Of a DNA stretch of 64,000 bases, positions 45,972 through 56,328 are shown piece after piece. The stretch spans positions 18,044 through 82,043 of the forward strand of contig JAKIUF010000015.1 in assembly GCA_021647705.1 (NCBI GenBank). The letters run 5' to 3'. Every line of letters starts with the position of its first letter. Positions within the stretch are counted from its first letter, which is position 1. Under the pieces are notes generated by a model. It searched no databases and had not been told where the DNA came from. It was given only the letters and a program-made list of their open reading frames with translations. The position numbers and the translations under genes were made by a program. Origin of the DNA: Gammaproteobacteria bacterium. GTDB lineage: Bacteria; Pseudomonadota; Gammaproteobacteria; SZUA-152.

Positions 45972-46427
45972 CTAAAAATCAGCAATCAGATTTGCCTTAT
46001 CAATAGCGCCCAGCGCCAATACCAATTCATTTTCACCAATATTTACAATTACCTGCTCATTTTCGACACCTTGCAAGGTGCCCCTGAATTTGCGCTGCCC
46101 ATCAATCGGCGTTACCAACTTCAATTTAACCTTATGGCCCGCAAACTGCTCAAAATGTTTCAGTGTAAATAATGGTCGATCAAGTCCTGGCGATGATACT
46201 TCCAACTGATATTGTCCCTGGATAACATCTTCCACATCCAGTACACCACTCAGTTGGTGGCTCACACGCTGGCAATCACGCACACCAACACCCTTCTCTT
46301 TATCAATATACACACGCAACAGGCCGCGATTGCCCTGCCTGCCATATTCAATGCCCACGAGTTCGCAGTCTAATGATTCAACCACCGGGGCGATAACCGC
46401 CTGTATATGCGCTGGTATCTGCCGCAC
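45972..46427 (-). CDS. rimP: Ribosome maturation factor RimP
   Basis: RimP assists 30S subunit maturation. The protein shows VESLDCELVGIEYG near the start, LRVYIDKEKGVGVRDCQRVS and the hallmark YQLEVSSPGLDRPL, then an SH3-like C-terminal domain. I choose the GTG at 46427 (151 residues, close to the usual 150) because GGAG lies seven bases upstream. A TTG at 46463 gives a longer version without such a site. It is the first protein gene after the tRNA-fMet region. Confidence 0.93.
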   Translation of the reverse strand: MRQIPAHIQAVIAPVVESLDCELVGIEYGRQGNRGLLRVYIDKEKGVGVRDCQRVSHQLSGVLDVEDVIQGQYQLEVSSPGLDRPLFTLKHFEQFAGHKVKLKLVTPIDGQRKFRGTLQGVENEQVIVNIGENELVLALGAIDKANLIADF

Positions 46428-46604
46428 AATCTCGCTCCAATTAAACACTTTTTCCAGAAACAAAAAATGGGCCCTAGGCCCACCGTCACATCAACCACTT
46501 TAAGCAAGGCCAATTATAGCGCCTGACGGTCTGCACACCAAACTACATCAGAGTTTCAGCCGGTTTTTTTAACAACAAGCTAACAAACGTTAACAAAAAA
46601 AAGT

Positions 46605-46630
46605 TAAAAAAAAACCACGTTTACTCGTGG
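46605..46630 (-). terminator. Rho-independent terminator/attenuator between tRNA array and rimP
   Basis: On the minus strand CCACG-AGTAAA-CGTGG is followed by nine T. It lies after the tRNA-derived repeats and about 180 bases before rimP, so it can end the tRNA transcript or attenuate read-through into the rimP-nusA operon. Confidence 0.75.
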
Positions 46631-46691
46631 CCTTTTCGATTCGTACCCGAATCGTCGATTCCTCGTGGAATCATTCTACTTTTTCTCGGCT

Positions 46692-46992
46692 TGTAGCAAA
46701 ACAGGATTTTAACCTGTGACCTTCAGCGGCTATGCCGGATGAAAGCTGAGTCCGATCATCGGACACTCCACAAAACCGTTTTCTCACAGTTAGTAGTGGG
46801 AACAGGATTTTAACCTGTGACCTTCAGCGGCTGCGCCGGATGAAAGCTGAGCCCGGTCATCGGGCACTCCACAAAACCATTTTCTCACAGCTAGTAGCGG
46901 GAACAGGATTTCAACCTGTGACCTTCAGCGGCTGCGCCGGATGAAAGCTGAGCCCGATCGTCGGGCACTCCACAAAACCATTTTCTCGTAGT
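46692..46992 (-). repeat. Three tandem 101-bp repeats derived from the 3' half of tRNA-fMet
   Basis: acaggattt recurs at 46701, 46802 and 46903, and in the tRNA at 47004, a constant 101-bp period. On the minus strand each unit contains GAAGGTCACAGGTT.AAATCCTGT and a CCCGCTACTA-like end, i.e. the T arm and acceptor strand of the adjacent tRNA. These are preceded by GTGGAGTGCCCGATGATCGG and a second small stem (CATCCGGCGCAGCCG). None has a tRNA 5' half or an anticodon. The layout resembles the tyrT-distal repeats of E. coli. Confidence 0.9.
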
Positions 46993-47069
<77 letters not shown>

Positions 47070-47128
47070 CCCGAGGCAGCGCATTCTACCCAAGTCCGCT
47101 GAAAATACAAGTCCGGTTGAGAAATTAG

Positions 47129-47524
47129 TTAGCATTTTTTGTTATTGACAGTTTCAAGCACCACATAAGCGATAGCATATTCTTTTTCATCAGACAGGCT
47201 GAGATGGCTGTTGCCAATACCTTGTTTTTGCAAAATCTGTTGCGCCTGCTGAGAAAACACCAGTAACGGTTTACCCAGCGCATCGTTGTCTACACCGATA
47301 TCGTGCAGATTCAGTCCGTTACGAAACCCGGTGCCCAGCGCCTTGGCAGCAGCCTCTTTAGCCGCAAAACGCTTGGCCAAAAATGATGCCTGCTGTGCCG
47401 AATCTGTAAAAGTGGCCATTTCGCTCCGAGTAAGAATGCGCGTAGCAAAGCGCTCACCATAACGATCCAGATTATCGGCCATACGCGGAATACGCACGAT
47501 ATCGGTACCAATGCCGAAAATCAC
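47129..47524 (-). CDS. acpS: Holo-[acyl-carrier-protein] synthase
   Basis: This enzyme transfers 4'-phosphopantetheine from CoA to acyl carrier protein. The 131-residue protein has [15 protein letters not shown] with the Mg-binding Asp and the [16 protein letters not shown] motif with the catalytic Glu. The ATG overlaps the pdxJ stop by four bases. It ends the minus-strand lepA-to-acpS gene series. Confidence 0.96.
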   Translation of the reverse strand: MIFGIGTDIVRIPRMADNLDRYGERFATRILTRSEMATFTDSAQQASFLAKRFAAKEAAAKALGTGFRNGLNLHDIGVDNDALGKPLLVFSQQAQQILQKQGIGNSHLSLSDEKEYAIAYVVLETVNNKKC

Positions 47525-48276
47525 GCGCCTTGTGCCTCACGCATCAACTGCTTTATTTCACGCACCGCCGGTTGCAGGCCGCTGAACACGGCCCGGGCAA
47601 TAATGGCATGCCCGATATTCAGTTCACGAATACCTGGAATGGCCGCAATGGCTTGTACATTGTGGTAATGCAGACCGTGGCCCGCATTAACCTGCAAGCC
47701 AAGGCCGAGGCCATGCTCCACCGCCGTGACAATTCTGGCTAGCTCGATATCACGCTGCGCTGGTGTTTGTACATCGGCAAAATGTCCAGTGTGAATTTCG
47801 ATGACGGGCGCACCCACTTCAGCCGCAGCGTCAATTTGCAGCGGATCAGCATCAATAAACAGCGACACCCGTACCTGCGCCTCTGCAAGACGGGAGCAAG
47901 CCTCACGCATGCGCTCACGCTGCCCTGTCACATCCAGACCACCTTCGGTAGTCAGCTCCTCACGGCGTTCCGGCACCAGACAACAGTCGGCTGGCTGAAT
48001 ATGGCTGGCGATAGCCAGCATTTCCTCGGTGACCGCCATTTCCAGATTCATACGAGTTTGTAAAATATCCTTAAGCATTTCCACATCACGATCCTGGATG
48101 TGACGGCGGTCTTCGCGCAGATGCAGGGTAATAGCATCGGCACCGGCCTGCTCGGCCTCAATGGCCGCTTGAATGGGATCAGGGTAGCGTGTGCCGCGTG
48201 CCTGACGTAGCGTAGCAACGTGATCGATGTTGACGCCCAGTAACATGGCGTTTGAGTTTATATTTGCCTGTGCCAT
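47521..48276 (-). CDS. pdxJ: Pyridoxine 5'-phosphate synthase
   Basis: This enzyme condenses 1-deoxyxylulose 5-phosphate and aminoacetone phosphate in vitamin B6 synthesis. The 251-residue TIM-barrel protein shows [38 protein letters not shown] and the ending motif [15 protein letters not shown]. The first ATG gives a ten-residue extension before [10 protein letters not shown]. The ATG at 48246 is an alternative. It overlaps acpS by four bases. Confidence 0.96.
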   Translation of the reverse strand: MAQANINSNAMLLGVNIDHVATLRQARGTRYPDPIQAAIEAEQAGADAITLHLREDRRHIQDRDVEMLKDILQTRMNLEMAVTEEMLAIASHIQPADCCLVPERREELTTEGGLDVTGQRERMREACSRLAEAQVRVSLFIDADPLQIDAAAEVGAPVIEIHTGHFADVQTPAQRDIELARIVTAVEHGLGLGLQVNAGHGLHYHNVQAIAAIPGIRELNIGHAIIARAVFSGLQPAVREIKQLMREAQGA

Positions 48277-48352
48277 AAGAGAGAACCTATGCTGTTTGTT
48301 GTGTTGTAAGTCTTTTCGTAGAATCAGTTTTCGTAAAATCGGTTTTGTAAAA

Positions 48353-49159
48353 TCAGGGTGTCATGCGCTGCGCCAACTGAGCGCTTTGTTGTAGCAGCTG
48401 TCGGCTTTGCAAAGGTTTGGGGCCGAGATAATGTCCCAACATAGCACGCAATAACTGTTTTGCCTGACGGCGGACGGGGGCTGTTGATAAATCATTTTCC
48501 TGCAATGCCAATAACGTGTGCCCGGATATTTTAATTCCCATCAGCGCTTCATTATTTTCTGTCGATACAGAGCCTTCAGCAAGCGTCGATGCAGCGTCTC
48601 CAACAAATAATACCGGCCCCTGTTCAAGAAAATAAATATAGTCCTGTCCAGCCTGCACGGGGGTTGCGCTATGTACATCATAATCAAGCACTAACCCATA
48701 TCCCAGAGCCGTCAACAGGCGTATTTCAAAACGGCGTAAAATGATTTCCAGTTCTATTTGTGCATCTTCAACCGTATTCAGTGCCGCCAATTCACGCAAG
48801 GCTGCGTCGTACCAGCCAAACAATTCCAGTTGTGCATCATGGCGCTGTAACAGACGTAACAGAACCTCATTCAGATAAAATCCGCTGGCAATTAAATGTG
48901 GATTGATACGCAATGCGGAACCCTGTGCTTCGGCGTCCGTTAACAGCCCCAGTTCACCACGCTGATTGAACGACACCAGTAAAGGTTGGAAGTTTTGCAA
49001 CAGCCCGCGCCAGCGTGGTTTGTTGCCGCGCACACCTTTGGCGATGACACCTACCCTTCCCTGTTCAGGGGTAAATAATTCGAGGATGGCACTGGTATCG
49101 CGATAGGCTCGCTGGTGTAAAACATAGGCGGGTTGTAACGACACCCGCACATTAGTCAT
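48353..49159 (-). CDS. recO: DNA repair protein RecO
   Basis: RecO anneals SSB-coated single strands and loads RecA in RecFOR repair. The ~268-residue protein has an N-terminal OB fold ([31 protein letters not shown] style start; GVIAKGVRG) and a helical C-terminal domain. I use the ATG at 49159, which overlaps the era stop by eight bases. The upstream extension to 49195 is era sequence in another frame. Confidence 0.94.
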   Translation of the reverse strand: MTNVRVSLQPAYVLHQRAYRDTSAILELFTPEQGRVGVIAKGVRGNKPRWRGLLQNFQPLLVSFNQRGELGLLTDAEAQGSALRINPHLIASGFYLNEVLLRLLQRHDAQLELFGWYDAALRELAALNTVEDAQIELEIILRRFEIRLLTALGYGLVLDYDVHSATPVQAGQDYIYFLEQGPVLFVGDAASTLAEGSVSTENNEALMGIKISGHTLLALQENDLSTAPVRRQAKQLLRAMLGHYLGPKPLQSRQLLQQSAQLAQRMTP

Positions 49160-50063
49160 CCTGATAACCGAGGCTGCGCAGGGCACGTTCATCATCAGCC
49201 CAGCCGCTGCGCACTTTCACCCATAGCTGCAAAAAAACCTTACCTTCGAAAGCACGTTCCATATCCTTACGCGCCAATTCGCCAATGCGCTTTAATTGCT
49301 GGCCTTTTTTACCTATGATAATGCCCTTTTGGCCATCACGCTCTACCCAAATAATGGCATGAATATGGCGAACACTATTTTCCACCGAGAATTTTTCAAT
49401 TTCCACTGTCGTGGAATATGGCAGTTCTTGCGATAAAGAACGCACCAGTTTTTCGCGCACAAATTCGGACGCCATAAAACGTTCACTACGATCCGTTACC
49501 TGATCTTCCGGGAAAAAAGGCGGTGCCATTGGCAATAACTTTTCAATAGCGGCTTCCAGCTGGCTCACACCTTCACCGGTTTGCGCAGAGATAGGCATCA
49601 TCTGCGTAAAGACATGCTTTTCAGCTAACATGCCCAGATGCGGTAGCAATACATCCTTTTCTTTTAGACCATCGACTTTATTGACCACCAGAAACACCGG
49701 TACAGTGACCTGTTTTATTTTTTCCAGAACGTGCGTATCTTCGTCGGTCCACTGGGTGCGATCCAGCACAAAAATAATCACATCCACATCAGTAATACTG
49801 CTAGAAGCAGCACGATTCATAAAACGGTTAATGGCTTTTTTTCCACCGAGATGCAAACCCGGTGTATCCACATAAACCACTTGGCAATCATCCGTGGTTT
49901 TCACCCCTAAAATGCGATGGCGGGTCGTTTGCGGGCGATTGGCAGTAATGCTGATTTTCTGGCCCAAAATACAATTGAGCAAGGTTGATTTACCAACATT
50001 GGGACGGCCAACAATAGCAACATAACCGCAGTGAAAATCTTGTTCGTTTGTTGGTGTATTCAT
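49152..50063 (-). CDS. era: GTPase Era
   Basis: This is an essential GTPase for 16S rRNA 3'-end maturation and 30S assembly. The 303-residue protein has [12 protein letters not shown] (G1), VDTPGLH (G3), NKVDGL (G4) and a C-terminal KH domain with [15 protein letters not shown]. It is upstream of recO and downstream of rnc, the conserved rnc-era-recO order. Confidence 0.97.
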   Translation of the reverse strand: MNTPTNEQDFHCGYVAIVGRPNVGKSTLLNCILGQKISITANRPQTTRHRILGVKTTDDCQVVYVDTPGLHLGGKKAINRFMNRAASSSITDVDVIIFVLDRTQWTDEDTHVLEKIKQVTVPVFLVVNKVDGLKEKDVLLPHLGMLAEKHVFTQMMPISAQTGEGVSQLEAAIEKLLPMAPPFFPEDQVTDRSERFMASEFVREKLVRSLSQELPYSTTVEIEKFSVENSVRHIHAIIWVERDGQKGIIIGKKGQQLKRIGELARKDMERAFEGKVFLQLWVKVRSGWADDERALRSLGYQDD

Positions 50064-50192
50064 TTTGTAACTGCTCAGGCTGATTTTTTACCGATAAATC
50101 AAGCGCTGGTTTTGCAAGCATTTGATTTTAGGCATAAAGGGTTATTCCAGTATTTCATGAGGCACTCATTCAAATTTATTACTGGGTAATTA

Positions 50193-50273
50193 CCGCAAAG
50201 TTCGCGAAGACGTAAAGGGCGCAAAGAAAAACAGTATACACTTTGCATTCTTTGCGCCCTTTGCGTTTACAAT
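50193..50273. repeat. Short copy of the NCGCAGAG/GCAAAG intergenic repeat
   Basis: gcgaagacgtaaagggcgca and its inverse gcgccctttgcgttt flank agaaaaacagtatacacttt, forming a potential stem in the 230-bp rnc-era gap. It is related to the repeats at 4514-5068 and 60522-60660. Nothing else is seen in the gap. Confidence 0.6.
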
Positions 50274-50293
50274 ATTTGGCTGATAGTGTCATT

Positions 50294-50986
50294 TCATTTT
50301 TGACTGTCGTTTAACAGCAGCAGAGCCTGTTCTGCGGCATCCTGCTCTGCCTTGCGCCTGCTACTACCAATACCGAAGACCGGTTGGGACAAGCCCTGTA
50401 CGACACAGCTAATTTCAAAACGCTGATTATGTTCATCACCCGACGTACTGACAACGGTATAAACCGGGAGCGGAAAACGACGCGCCTGCAAAAACTCTTG
50501 TAAGCGTGTTTTGGGGTCTTTTAATTCATTTTCTGCGGAAAGATTGGCAAGCCGTGGACTAAGACACTTTTCAATAAATTTGCGCGCACTGTCCAGCCCA
50601 TTGTCCAGATAGATTGCACCAATAATAGCTTCCATACCATCAGCCAGTATGGAATCACGGCGAAAACCGCCGCTCTTTAACTCACCAGAACCCAACAATA
50701 AAAAATCGCCCAGTGAAAATTCACGTGCCAGCTCCGCCAGGGTTTCTTTTTTTACCAGAGAAGCACGAAAACGACTGAGGTGCCCCTCCGGTACAGAATC
50801 AAACTGAAAATAAAGAAGGTCGGCAACCACAAAACCAAGAATGGCATCACCCAAAAATTCCAGCCGTTCGTTATTGGCCGCACCTTTGCTGCGATGAGTT
50901 AACGCCAGGGTAAGAAGAGCGACATCACTGAATTGGTATTCAAGTGTGCGTTGTAATCGATCAAGTTGCACATCCGGTTTATTCAC
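50294..50986 (-). CDS. rnc: Ribonuclease III
   Basis: This enzyme cleaves double-stranded RNA in rRNA processing and regulation. The 230-residue protein has the catalytic motif [15 protein letters not shown] with the metal-binding Glu and Asp, a second acidic site in [13 protein letters not shown], and a C-terminal double-stranded RNA-binding domain ([27 protein letters not shown]). It follows the DUF4845 gene by seven bases. Confidence 0.97.
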   Translation of the reverse strand: MNKPDVQLDRLQRTLEYQFSDVALLTLALTHRSKGAANNERLEFLGDAILGFVVADLLYFQFDSVPEGHLSRFRASLVKKETLAELAREFSLGDFLLLGSGELKSGGFRRDSILADGMEAIIGAIYLDNGLDSARKFIEKCLSPRLANLSAENELKDPKTRLQEFLQARRFPLPVYTVVSTSGDEHNQRFEISCVVQGLSQPVFGIGSSRRKAEQDAAEQALLLLNDSQK

Positions 50987-50993
50987 AACAACG

Positions 50994-51389
50994 TCAATCC
51001 AGTTCTACCTCGTCAACAAAACTCACCACCATATCAACATTACCTAATGCTGGGGTACGCACTTCATATTCAATGGCGATAAGCATGGAGCCATCTTTAT
51101 TGCGTTCAATAAAAATATTGTCATTGGTGACATTTTTTACATCATCAATGGAAAAGCGCTTACTGAGTGTATTGAGAATTTCGCTGTTGGTTTTTTTCGT
51201 AATACCCGATTCCTCGGCGAGACTTTCGAGATGAGAGGCGACATTAAAATGTTCCATATAAATCGGAAATAGACGTATGGCAATCGTGGCAAAGAAACCA
51301 ATCATCGCAAGAATTAATATGACACTGATAGCGGTCAAACCCTGTTGACGGTGTGGGTGCCGCCCAAATCGCTGGATTGTTCTATTCAT
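50994..51389 (-). CDS. DUF4845-domain membrane protein
   Basis: This is a ~131-residue protein with a basic N terminus, one transmembrane helix ([21 protein letters not shown]) and a small soluble domain that includes [20 protein letters not shown]. Proteins of this type are regularly found between lepB and rnc in gammaproteobacteria. Their function is unknown. I use the ATG at 51389. A TTG at 51425 would add 12 residues. Confidence 0.85.
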   Translation of the reverse strand: MNRTIQRFGRHPHRQQGLTAISVILILAMIGFFATIAIRLFPIYMEHFNVASHLESLAEESGITKKTNSEILNTLSKRFSIDDVKNVTNDNIFIERNKDGSMLIAIEYEVRTPALGNVDMVVSFVDEVELD

Positions 51390-51493
51390 TGTTCTTTGGC
51401 TCCACTCACTTTTTGTTGTATTCAATCGTCATCATTGACACTAAACCTGAATTCTGCAAGTCCTGAACACCACACATCGGCCCGGTTTTTCAT

Positions 51494-52330
51494 CTATTTA
51501 ATGCTGCTCCCCAACCGATCCCAGGCAATACCGCTGGCTTTTGAGTCCCAGTTCATCCAGATCATAAAGGCCTTACCCACCAGATTTTCTTCCGGCACAA
51601 AACCCCAATAACGACTGTCGTTGCTGTTGTCCCGGTTATCACCCATGACAAAATACTGGCCTTCCGGTACAACAAACTCACCTTCCATCGTACTCCGGCT
51701 TTCGTCAATCAGTATCTCATGATCCGCGTCTGACAAGTGTTCCAGTCGCACTTTTGCCCCCGACATGGGGACGCCGGAGCCAACACCGATATAGGTTCCC
51801 TTTGCTTCCTGTTTGACCGGCTCGCCATTCACAAAAAGTTGTTTGTTGTAGTAAGCAACTTTATCCCCTGGCAAACCGATTACCCGTTTAATGTAATCAA
51901 TGGAGGGGTCTTTGGGATAACGGAAAACCATGACATCACCCCGTTTTGGTTCACCGATATCAATAATTTTGCTGTTGAGTACTGGCAGGCGCACGCCGTA
52001 GGAGAACTTGTTAACCAATATAAAGTCGCCCGTTAATAACGTGGGCATCATGGAGTTTGAAGGAATGCGGAAAGGCTCCACCAAAAATGAGCGCAGTACC
52101 AGCACAGCCAGTATTACCGGGAATAACGAACGTGCATACTCAACCAGTACAGGCTCTTTAAGCAGTCTTTCTTTTGCTTCGGACAGTGTTTCAGTGGGAG
52201 ATGCATCTTGTTCCGACAGCGCATCAGCCGCCGCACGTCGTTTAGGTGCCAAAACATAGGCATCGAGTAACCAGATAATGCCAGTAATAAAAACCGCACT
52301 GACCATAATCGCGGGAAAATTAAAATCCAT
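51494..52330 (-). CDS. lepB: Signal peptidase I
   Basis: This enzyme cleaves signal peptides of exported proteins at the outer face of the inner membrane. The 278-residue protein has two N-terminal membrane helices (~5-25 and ~72-90) and the catalytic domain with the nucleophile Ser in IPSNSMMPTLL and the general-base Lys in YIKRVIGLPGD. The GDNRDNSNDSRYWG box is intact. It follows lepA, the usual order. Confidence 0.97.
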   Translation of the reverse strand: MDFNFPAIMVSAVFITGIIWLLDAYVLAPKRRAAADALSEQDASPTETLSEAKERLLKEPVLVEYARSLFPVILAVLVLRSFLVEPFRIPSNSMMPTLLTGDFILVNKFSYGVRLPVLNSKIIDIGEPKRGDVMVFRYPKDPSIDYIKRVIGLPGDKVAYYNKQLFVNGEPVKQEAKGTYIGVGSGVPMSGAKVRLEHLSDADHEILIDESRSTMEGEFVVPEGQYFVMGDNRDNSNDSRYWGFVPEENLVGKAFMIWMNWDSKASGIAWDRLGSSIK

Positions 52331-52354
52331 GAGCTTCTTTACCTGTACTTGTTA

Positions 52355-54160
52355 TTATTTACTTTTACCAACCTGCAATATCGCCATAAAGGCTTCCTGC
52401 GGAATTTCCACGGAGCCCACCTGCTTCATGCGTTTTTTACCCGCCTTTTGTTTTTCCAGCAGTTTGCGTTTACGTGATATATCACCGCCATAACACTTAG
52501 CGGTCACATTCTTACGCAAGGCTTTGACATTGCTGCGTGCCACAACATGGGCACCAATCGCTGCCTGAATGGCCACATCAAACATTTGTCGTGGAATAAT
52601 CTCACGCATTTTTTCGGCCAGTTCACGACCGCGATACTGTGCCTGCTCACGATGCACAATCACTGACAGCGCATCCACCCGCTCACTATTGATCAGCAAA
52701 TCCAGCTTCACCAGATCAGCGGCCTGAAAACGGATAAAATGATAATCCAGTGAGGCATAACCACGACTGACAGATTTCAGCCTATCGAAAAAGTCCATTA
52801 CCACTTCGTTCATCGGCATTTCATATTCCAGGGATACCTGGTTGCCGATGTAAAGCATTTTGCGTTGTACACCACGCTTTTCAATACACAGGCTGATCAC
52901 ATTGCCAACGTATTCCTGAGGCAATAAAATGTTAGCCACAATAATCGGTTCACGCAGTTCTTCAATCTTGCCGGCATCAGGCAGTTTTGAGGGATTATCC
53001 ACCTGAATCACTTCACCATTACTGGCCAGGACTTCATATATGACTGTGGGCGCAGTGCTGATCAGACTGAGATCGTATTCACGCTCCAAACGTTCCTGCA
53101 CGATTTCCATGTGCAACATGCCCAAAAAACCACAGCGGAAACCCAGCCCCAATGCCTGCGAAGTTTCTGGCTCATAAAACAGGGATGCATCATTCAGACG
53201 CAGTTTTGCCAGGGCATCGCGCAGATCTTCGTAATCTTCGGCACTGATAGGGAAAATACCGGCGTACACTTGCGGTTGCACGGCCTTGAAACCGGGCAAA
53301 GGTCCCGTCGCCGGATTATCGGTCAGGGTCAGCGTATCCCCTACCGGTGCGCCCTCGATTTCCTTGATACCTGCAATAACATAACCCACCTCTCCCGCCT
53401 GCAAAATATCCGTATCCTGCCGTTTGGGATTGAAAATACCAACATGGTCCACCAGATGACTGCGGCCCGTGCTCATGACCAGAATTTTTTGGCGCTTTTT
53501 CAAGGTGCCCTGCTTGATGCGCACCAGTGACACTACGCCCAGGTAATTATCAAACCAGGAATCAATAATCAGCGCCTGCAAAGGAGCGTCCCGGTCACCT
53601 TCCGGCGCAGGAATTTTTTGCACTAGGTCTTCCAGCAGCTCATCGACACCCAAACCCGTTTTCGCACTGACTCGCATGGCTTCGCTGGCTTCCACGCCAA
53701 TGATGTCTTCGATTTCGTGAATCACCCGCTCCGGATCCGCAGCAGGCAGGTCAATTTTGTTAAGCACCGGCACCACTTCCACATCCTGTTCGATGGCGGT
53801 GTAACAATTGGCCACACTTTGTGCTTCCACACCCTGTGAGGCATCCACTACCAGTAATGCACCTTCGCAGGCCGCCAGTGATCGTGACACTTCGTAGGAA
53901 AAATCAACGTGACCGGGAGTATCAATAAAATTCAGCTGGTAGATTTCACCATTTTTTGCTGTGTAATTGAGCGTAACGCTCTGCGCCTTGATAGTAATGC
54001 CACGTTCGCGCTCCAAATCCATGGAATCCAGCACTTGTGCAGACATCTCTCGCTCGGACAGGCCACCACACATTTGAATGAAGCGGTCAGCCAGCGTGGA
54101 TTTTCCGTGGTCGATATGCGCAATAATGGAAAAATTGCGGATGTTTTCCATTTTTGACAT
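52355..54160 (-). CDS. lepA: Elongation factor 4 (back-translocating GTPase)
   Basis: This 601-residue ribosome-associated GTPase begins [22 protein letters not shown] (G1) with [12 protein letters not shown] (G3) and [10 protein letters not shown] (G4). The C terminus has the LepA-specific domain ([19 protein letters not shown]). The length is normal. It precedes lepB. Between it and mucD lies a strong terminator, so it may have its own promoter. Confidence 0.97.
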   Translation of the reverse strand: MSKMENIRNFSIIAHIDHGKSTLADRFIQMCGGLSEREMSAQVLDSMDLERERGITIKAQSVTLNYTAKNGEIYQLNFIDTPGHVDFSYEVSRSLAACEGALLVVDASQGVEAQSVANCYTAIEQDVEVVPVLNKIDLPAADPERVIHEIEDIIGVEASEAMRVSAKTGLGVDELLEDLVQKIPAPEGDRDAPLQALIIDSWFDNYLGVVSLVRIKQGTLKKRQKILVMSTGRSHLVDHVGIFNPKRQDTDILQAGEVGYVIAGIKEIEGAPVGDTLTLTDNPATGPLPGFKAVQPQVYAGIFPISAEDYEDLRDALAKLRLNDASLFYEPETSQALGLGFRCGFLGMLHMEIVQERLEREYDLSLISTAPTVIYEVLASNGEVIQVDNPSKLPDAGKIEELREPIIVANILLPQEYVGNVISLCIEKRGVQRKMLYIGNQVSLEYEMPMNEVVMDFFDRLKSVSRGYASLDYHFIRFQAADLVKLDLLINSERVDALSVIVHREQAQYRGRELAEKMREIIPRQMFDVAIQAAIGAHVVARSNVKALRKNVTAKCYGGDISRKRKLLEKQKAGKKRMKQVGSVEIPQEAFMAILQVGKSK

Positions 54161-54255
54161 GTAAAAGGTATCACCGAATTAAGGGAATGAAATCACGTTC
54201 GGAAGGAACGACCGGCGGGCATTGTAATCTATCTGGCCCGCCGCCGAAACAGAAA

Positions 54256-54282
54256 CCCCGCAGACCATGACGATCTGCGGGG
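54256..54282. terminator. Rho-independent terminator after mucD
   Basis: A perfect 9-bp stem, ccccgcaga/tctgcgggg, with a nine-base loop is followed by T-rich sequence on both strands. It lies 23 bases after the mucD-frame end and separates the sigma-E genes from lepA. Confidence 0.8.
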
Positions 54283-54304
54283 ATTTTTGCAAAACCCGAG
54301 TGGG

Positions 54305-55813
54305 TTATTTTTCCTTGATTTTCAGCGCCAGAAAAACAGGACCGCCACGGCGCTGCACCAACAGTGGTAACGACTTGTCCACGGGCAGTTCTGCCGATAT
54401 CTCGGCAAAGTGCTTGGCATCTTTCACGTCCACATTGTTGATCATCAAAATCACATCACCACGCCTCACCCCGGCCTTACGTGCCGGACCGGCCTGGATT
54501 TTCTGAACAATCACACCACCATCCTTGATTTCCAGCTTTTTACGCTGCTCGGCAGTAAGATCCATCACGGTGATATTCAACCGGGTCTCGTTGGCTGTGC
54601 TTGGCTCACCGCCAGCCACCTGTATGTCGTCATCGGGTAATTCACCCAAGGTCACCTTCAGAGTCTTGACCTTACCCTTACGCAAAATTACAACCTTGAC
54701 CTTTTAACCAACCGGGCTGATGCCGACCAAGGGTGGCAGATTCGAAGAACGCACCACCGGCTCACCATTGAAACGGGTGATAATATCGCCGACTTCCAGT
54801 CCTGCTTTTTCTGCGGGGCTGTCTTTTAGTACCTTGGCCACCAGAGCACCACGAGGTTTGTCCATGCCAAACGATTCTGCCAGCTCGCGAGTGACATCCT
54901 GGATTAGTACACCCAACCAGCCACGGGCCACTTTGCCGCCATCTTTTAACTGATCAACCACCTGCATGGCCATATCGATGGGAATGGCGAATGACAAACC
55001 CATGAAGCCGCCAGTACGACTGTAGATCTGCGAATTGATACCTATTACATTGCCATCAAGATCAAACAAAGGACCACCGGAGTTACCGGGGTTGATGGCG
55101 ACATCCGTCTGGATAAACGGCACATAATTTTCACGGGGCAATGAACGACCCTTGGCGCTGACAATACCCGCCGTCACCGAATGGTCAAAACCAAAAGGTG
55201 ACCCAATGGCCAATACCCATTCACCCACCTTCAAGCGACCCGAATTACCAATTTTCACTACAGGCAGATTATCCGCATCCACTTTTAACAAAGCAATATC
55301 ACTGCGTGCATCACTGCCGATAACTTCAGCCACCAATTCACGCCGGTCAGACAAACGCACCAGAATTTCCGTGGCATTTTTCACCACATGATGATTTGTC
55401 ATCACATAACCATCTTCGGAAATAATAAACCCTGAACCCAGCGATTTAGCCTCTTGTGGTTCAATGCCGCCACGCCCCCCACCATGATCACCAAACCCGC
55501 GACCCTGTTCACCAAAAAAATGGCGGAACAAATCACCAAACGGGCCTTCTGGAATTTGCTCAGGCATGCCGTGCGGCCGACGCGAAATTTTCGGGTGTTT
55601 GATTTTTTGCGTGGTACTGATATTCACCACCGCCGCACTGTGGTTCTCAACCAGTTCGGTGAAGTCAGGCAAACTGCCCGCCTGCACCTGACTGGACAGC
55701 ATCAAAAATGCCAGGACAACACCCATTACCAAGCCAGGCGAGGTCGATAAAATCATCCTGCGCTTAGCTGTAAAGTTACCTGCGTTACCCGACCGGACAC
55801 TCTTAAAATTCAT
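54305..55813 (-). pseudogene. mucD: Periplasmic serine protease Do (MucD/DegP) interrupted by an in-frame stop
   Basis: This encodes an HtrA-type periplasmic protease/chaperone of the sigma-E regulon. The start ATG at 55813 follows AGGAG. A signal peptide (~30-45) precedes the protease domain with the triad His (MTNHHVV), Asp (ARSDIALLK) and Ser (NPGNSGGPL), then PDZ1 (RGALVAKVLKDSPAEKAGLEVGD). At 54704-54706 a TAA occurs where relatives have a codon, often Gln, after ISPVG. The same frame then continues KVKVVILRKGKVKTL through a complete PDZ2 to 54305. The full frame is 503 codons. As written, translation yields a 369-residue protease with PDZ1 only. It could be a true nonsense mutation or a sequence error. 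Confidence 0.9.
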
Positions 55814-55857
55814 GTTTGCTCCTAACATTCAACATCACCCTTTTTATTCAACAATAT

Positions 55858-56328
55858 TTACCGCAGTGTAATACCAATAACACGTCGCAACAGCACAGGC
55901 TGGTAGCGCGCATCATCTGCAATCCTCCGGGTAAAGCGTCGTACCCAGACAAACCCCAGCAATAAACCTGAAAGGCCAAGTACAATAGGCAAAATATCCT
56001 GATTTGTCATCAGCAATTGCGCGCTCAATAACTGGCCCAAAAAACCAAAAAAAAACAACATCAACAACGGCACAGTGTAAACGGCCAGCGAGCCACGCAC
56101 CAATGCCTGCTCATTAATGCCAATAACCACTTCATCACCAACAGCCACCGAAGTTGCCTGTGGATTCAGTGTGCGTACCTGACTGCGTTTATTGCCCAAC
56201 ACTCTGGCCAACGTTGCTGTACCACAGCCTTTGTTTGCAGCACATTGACCACAGGCACTGCGTCGTTGTGTTTCCACCCACACATCGTTATTTTCCAACG
56301 CGATGACTTGTGCGTGTTCTTCAATCAT
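55858..56328 (-). CDS. rseC: SoxR-reducing system / sigma-E positive regulator RseC
   Basis: This inner-membrane protein of 156 residues has a cysteine-rich cytoplasmic N terminus (ACGQCAANKGCGTA), typical of RseC, and two transmembrane helices (LVRGSLAVYTVPLLMLFFFGFLG; DILPIVLGLSGLLLGFVWV). Family members form part of the SoxR-reducing/Rnf-linked system and modulate sigma-E. The ATG overlaps the rseB stop by four bases. Confidence 0.93.
   Translation of the reverse strand: MIEEHAQVIALENNDVWVETQRRSACGQCAANKGCGTATLARVLGNKRSQVRTLNPQATSVAVGDEVVIGINEQALVRGSLAVYTVPLLMLFFFGFLGQLLSAQLLMTNQDILPIVLGLSGLLLGFVWVRRFTRRIADDARYQPVLLRRVIGITLR

Noticed and set aside
45263..46006. 247-codon plus-strand ORF opposite nusA
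   Set aside because: It is a shadow frame of nusA with no domain-like sequence.
46692..46992. CRISPR array
   Set aside because: The 101-bp units are almost entirely conserved, without unique spacers, and are clearly tRNA-derived.
46692..46992. Additional functional tRNA genes
   Set aside because: The units have only the 3' half; there is no matching 5' acceptor strand or anticodon stem-loop.
54305..54706. A frameshift between the two parts of mucD
   Set aside because: The codons before and after the TAA are in the same frame and the family sequence continues without shift, so it is a stop codon, not an indel.
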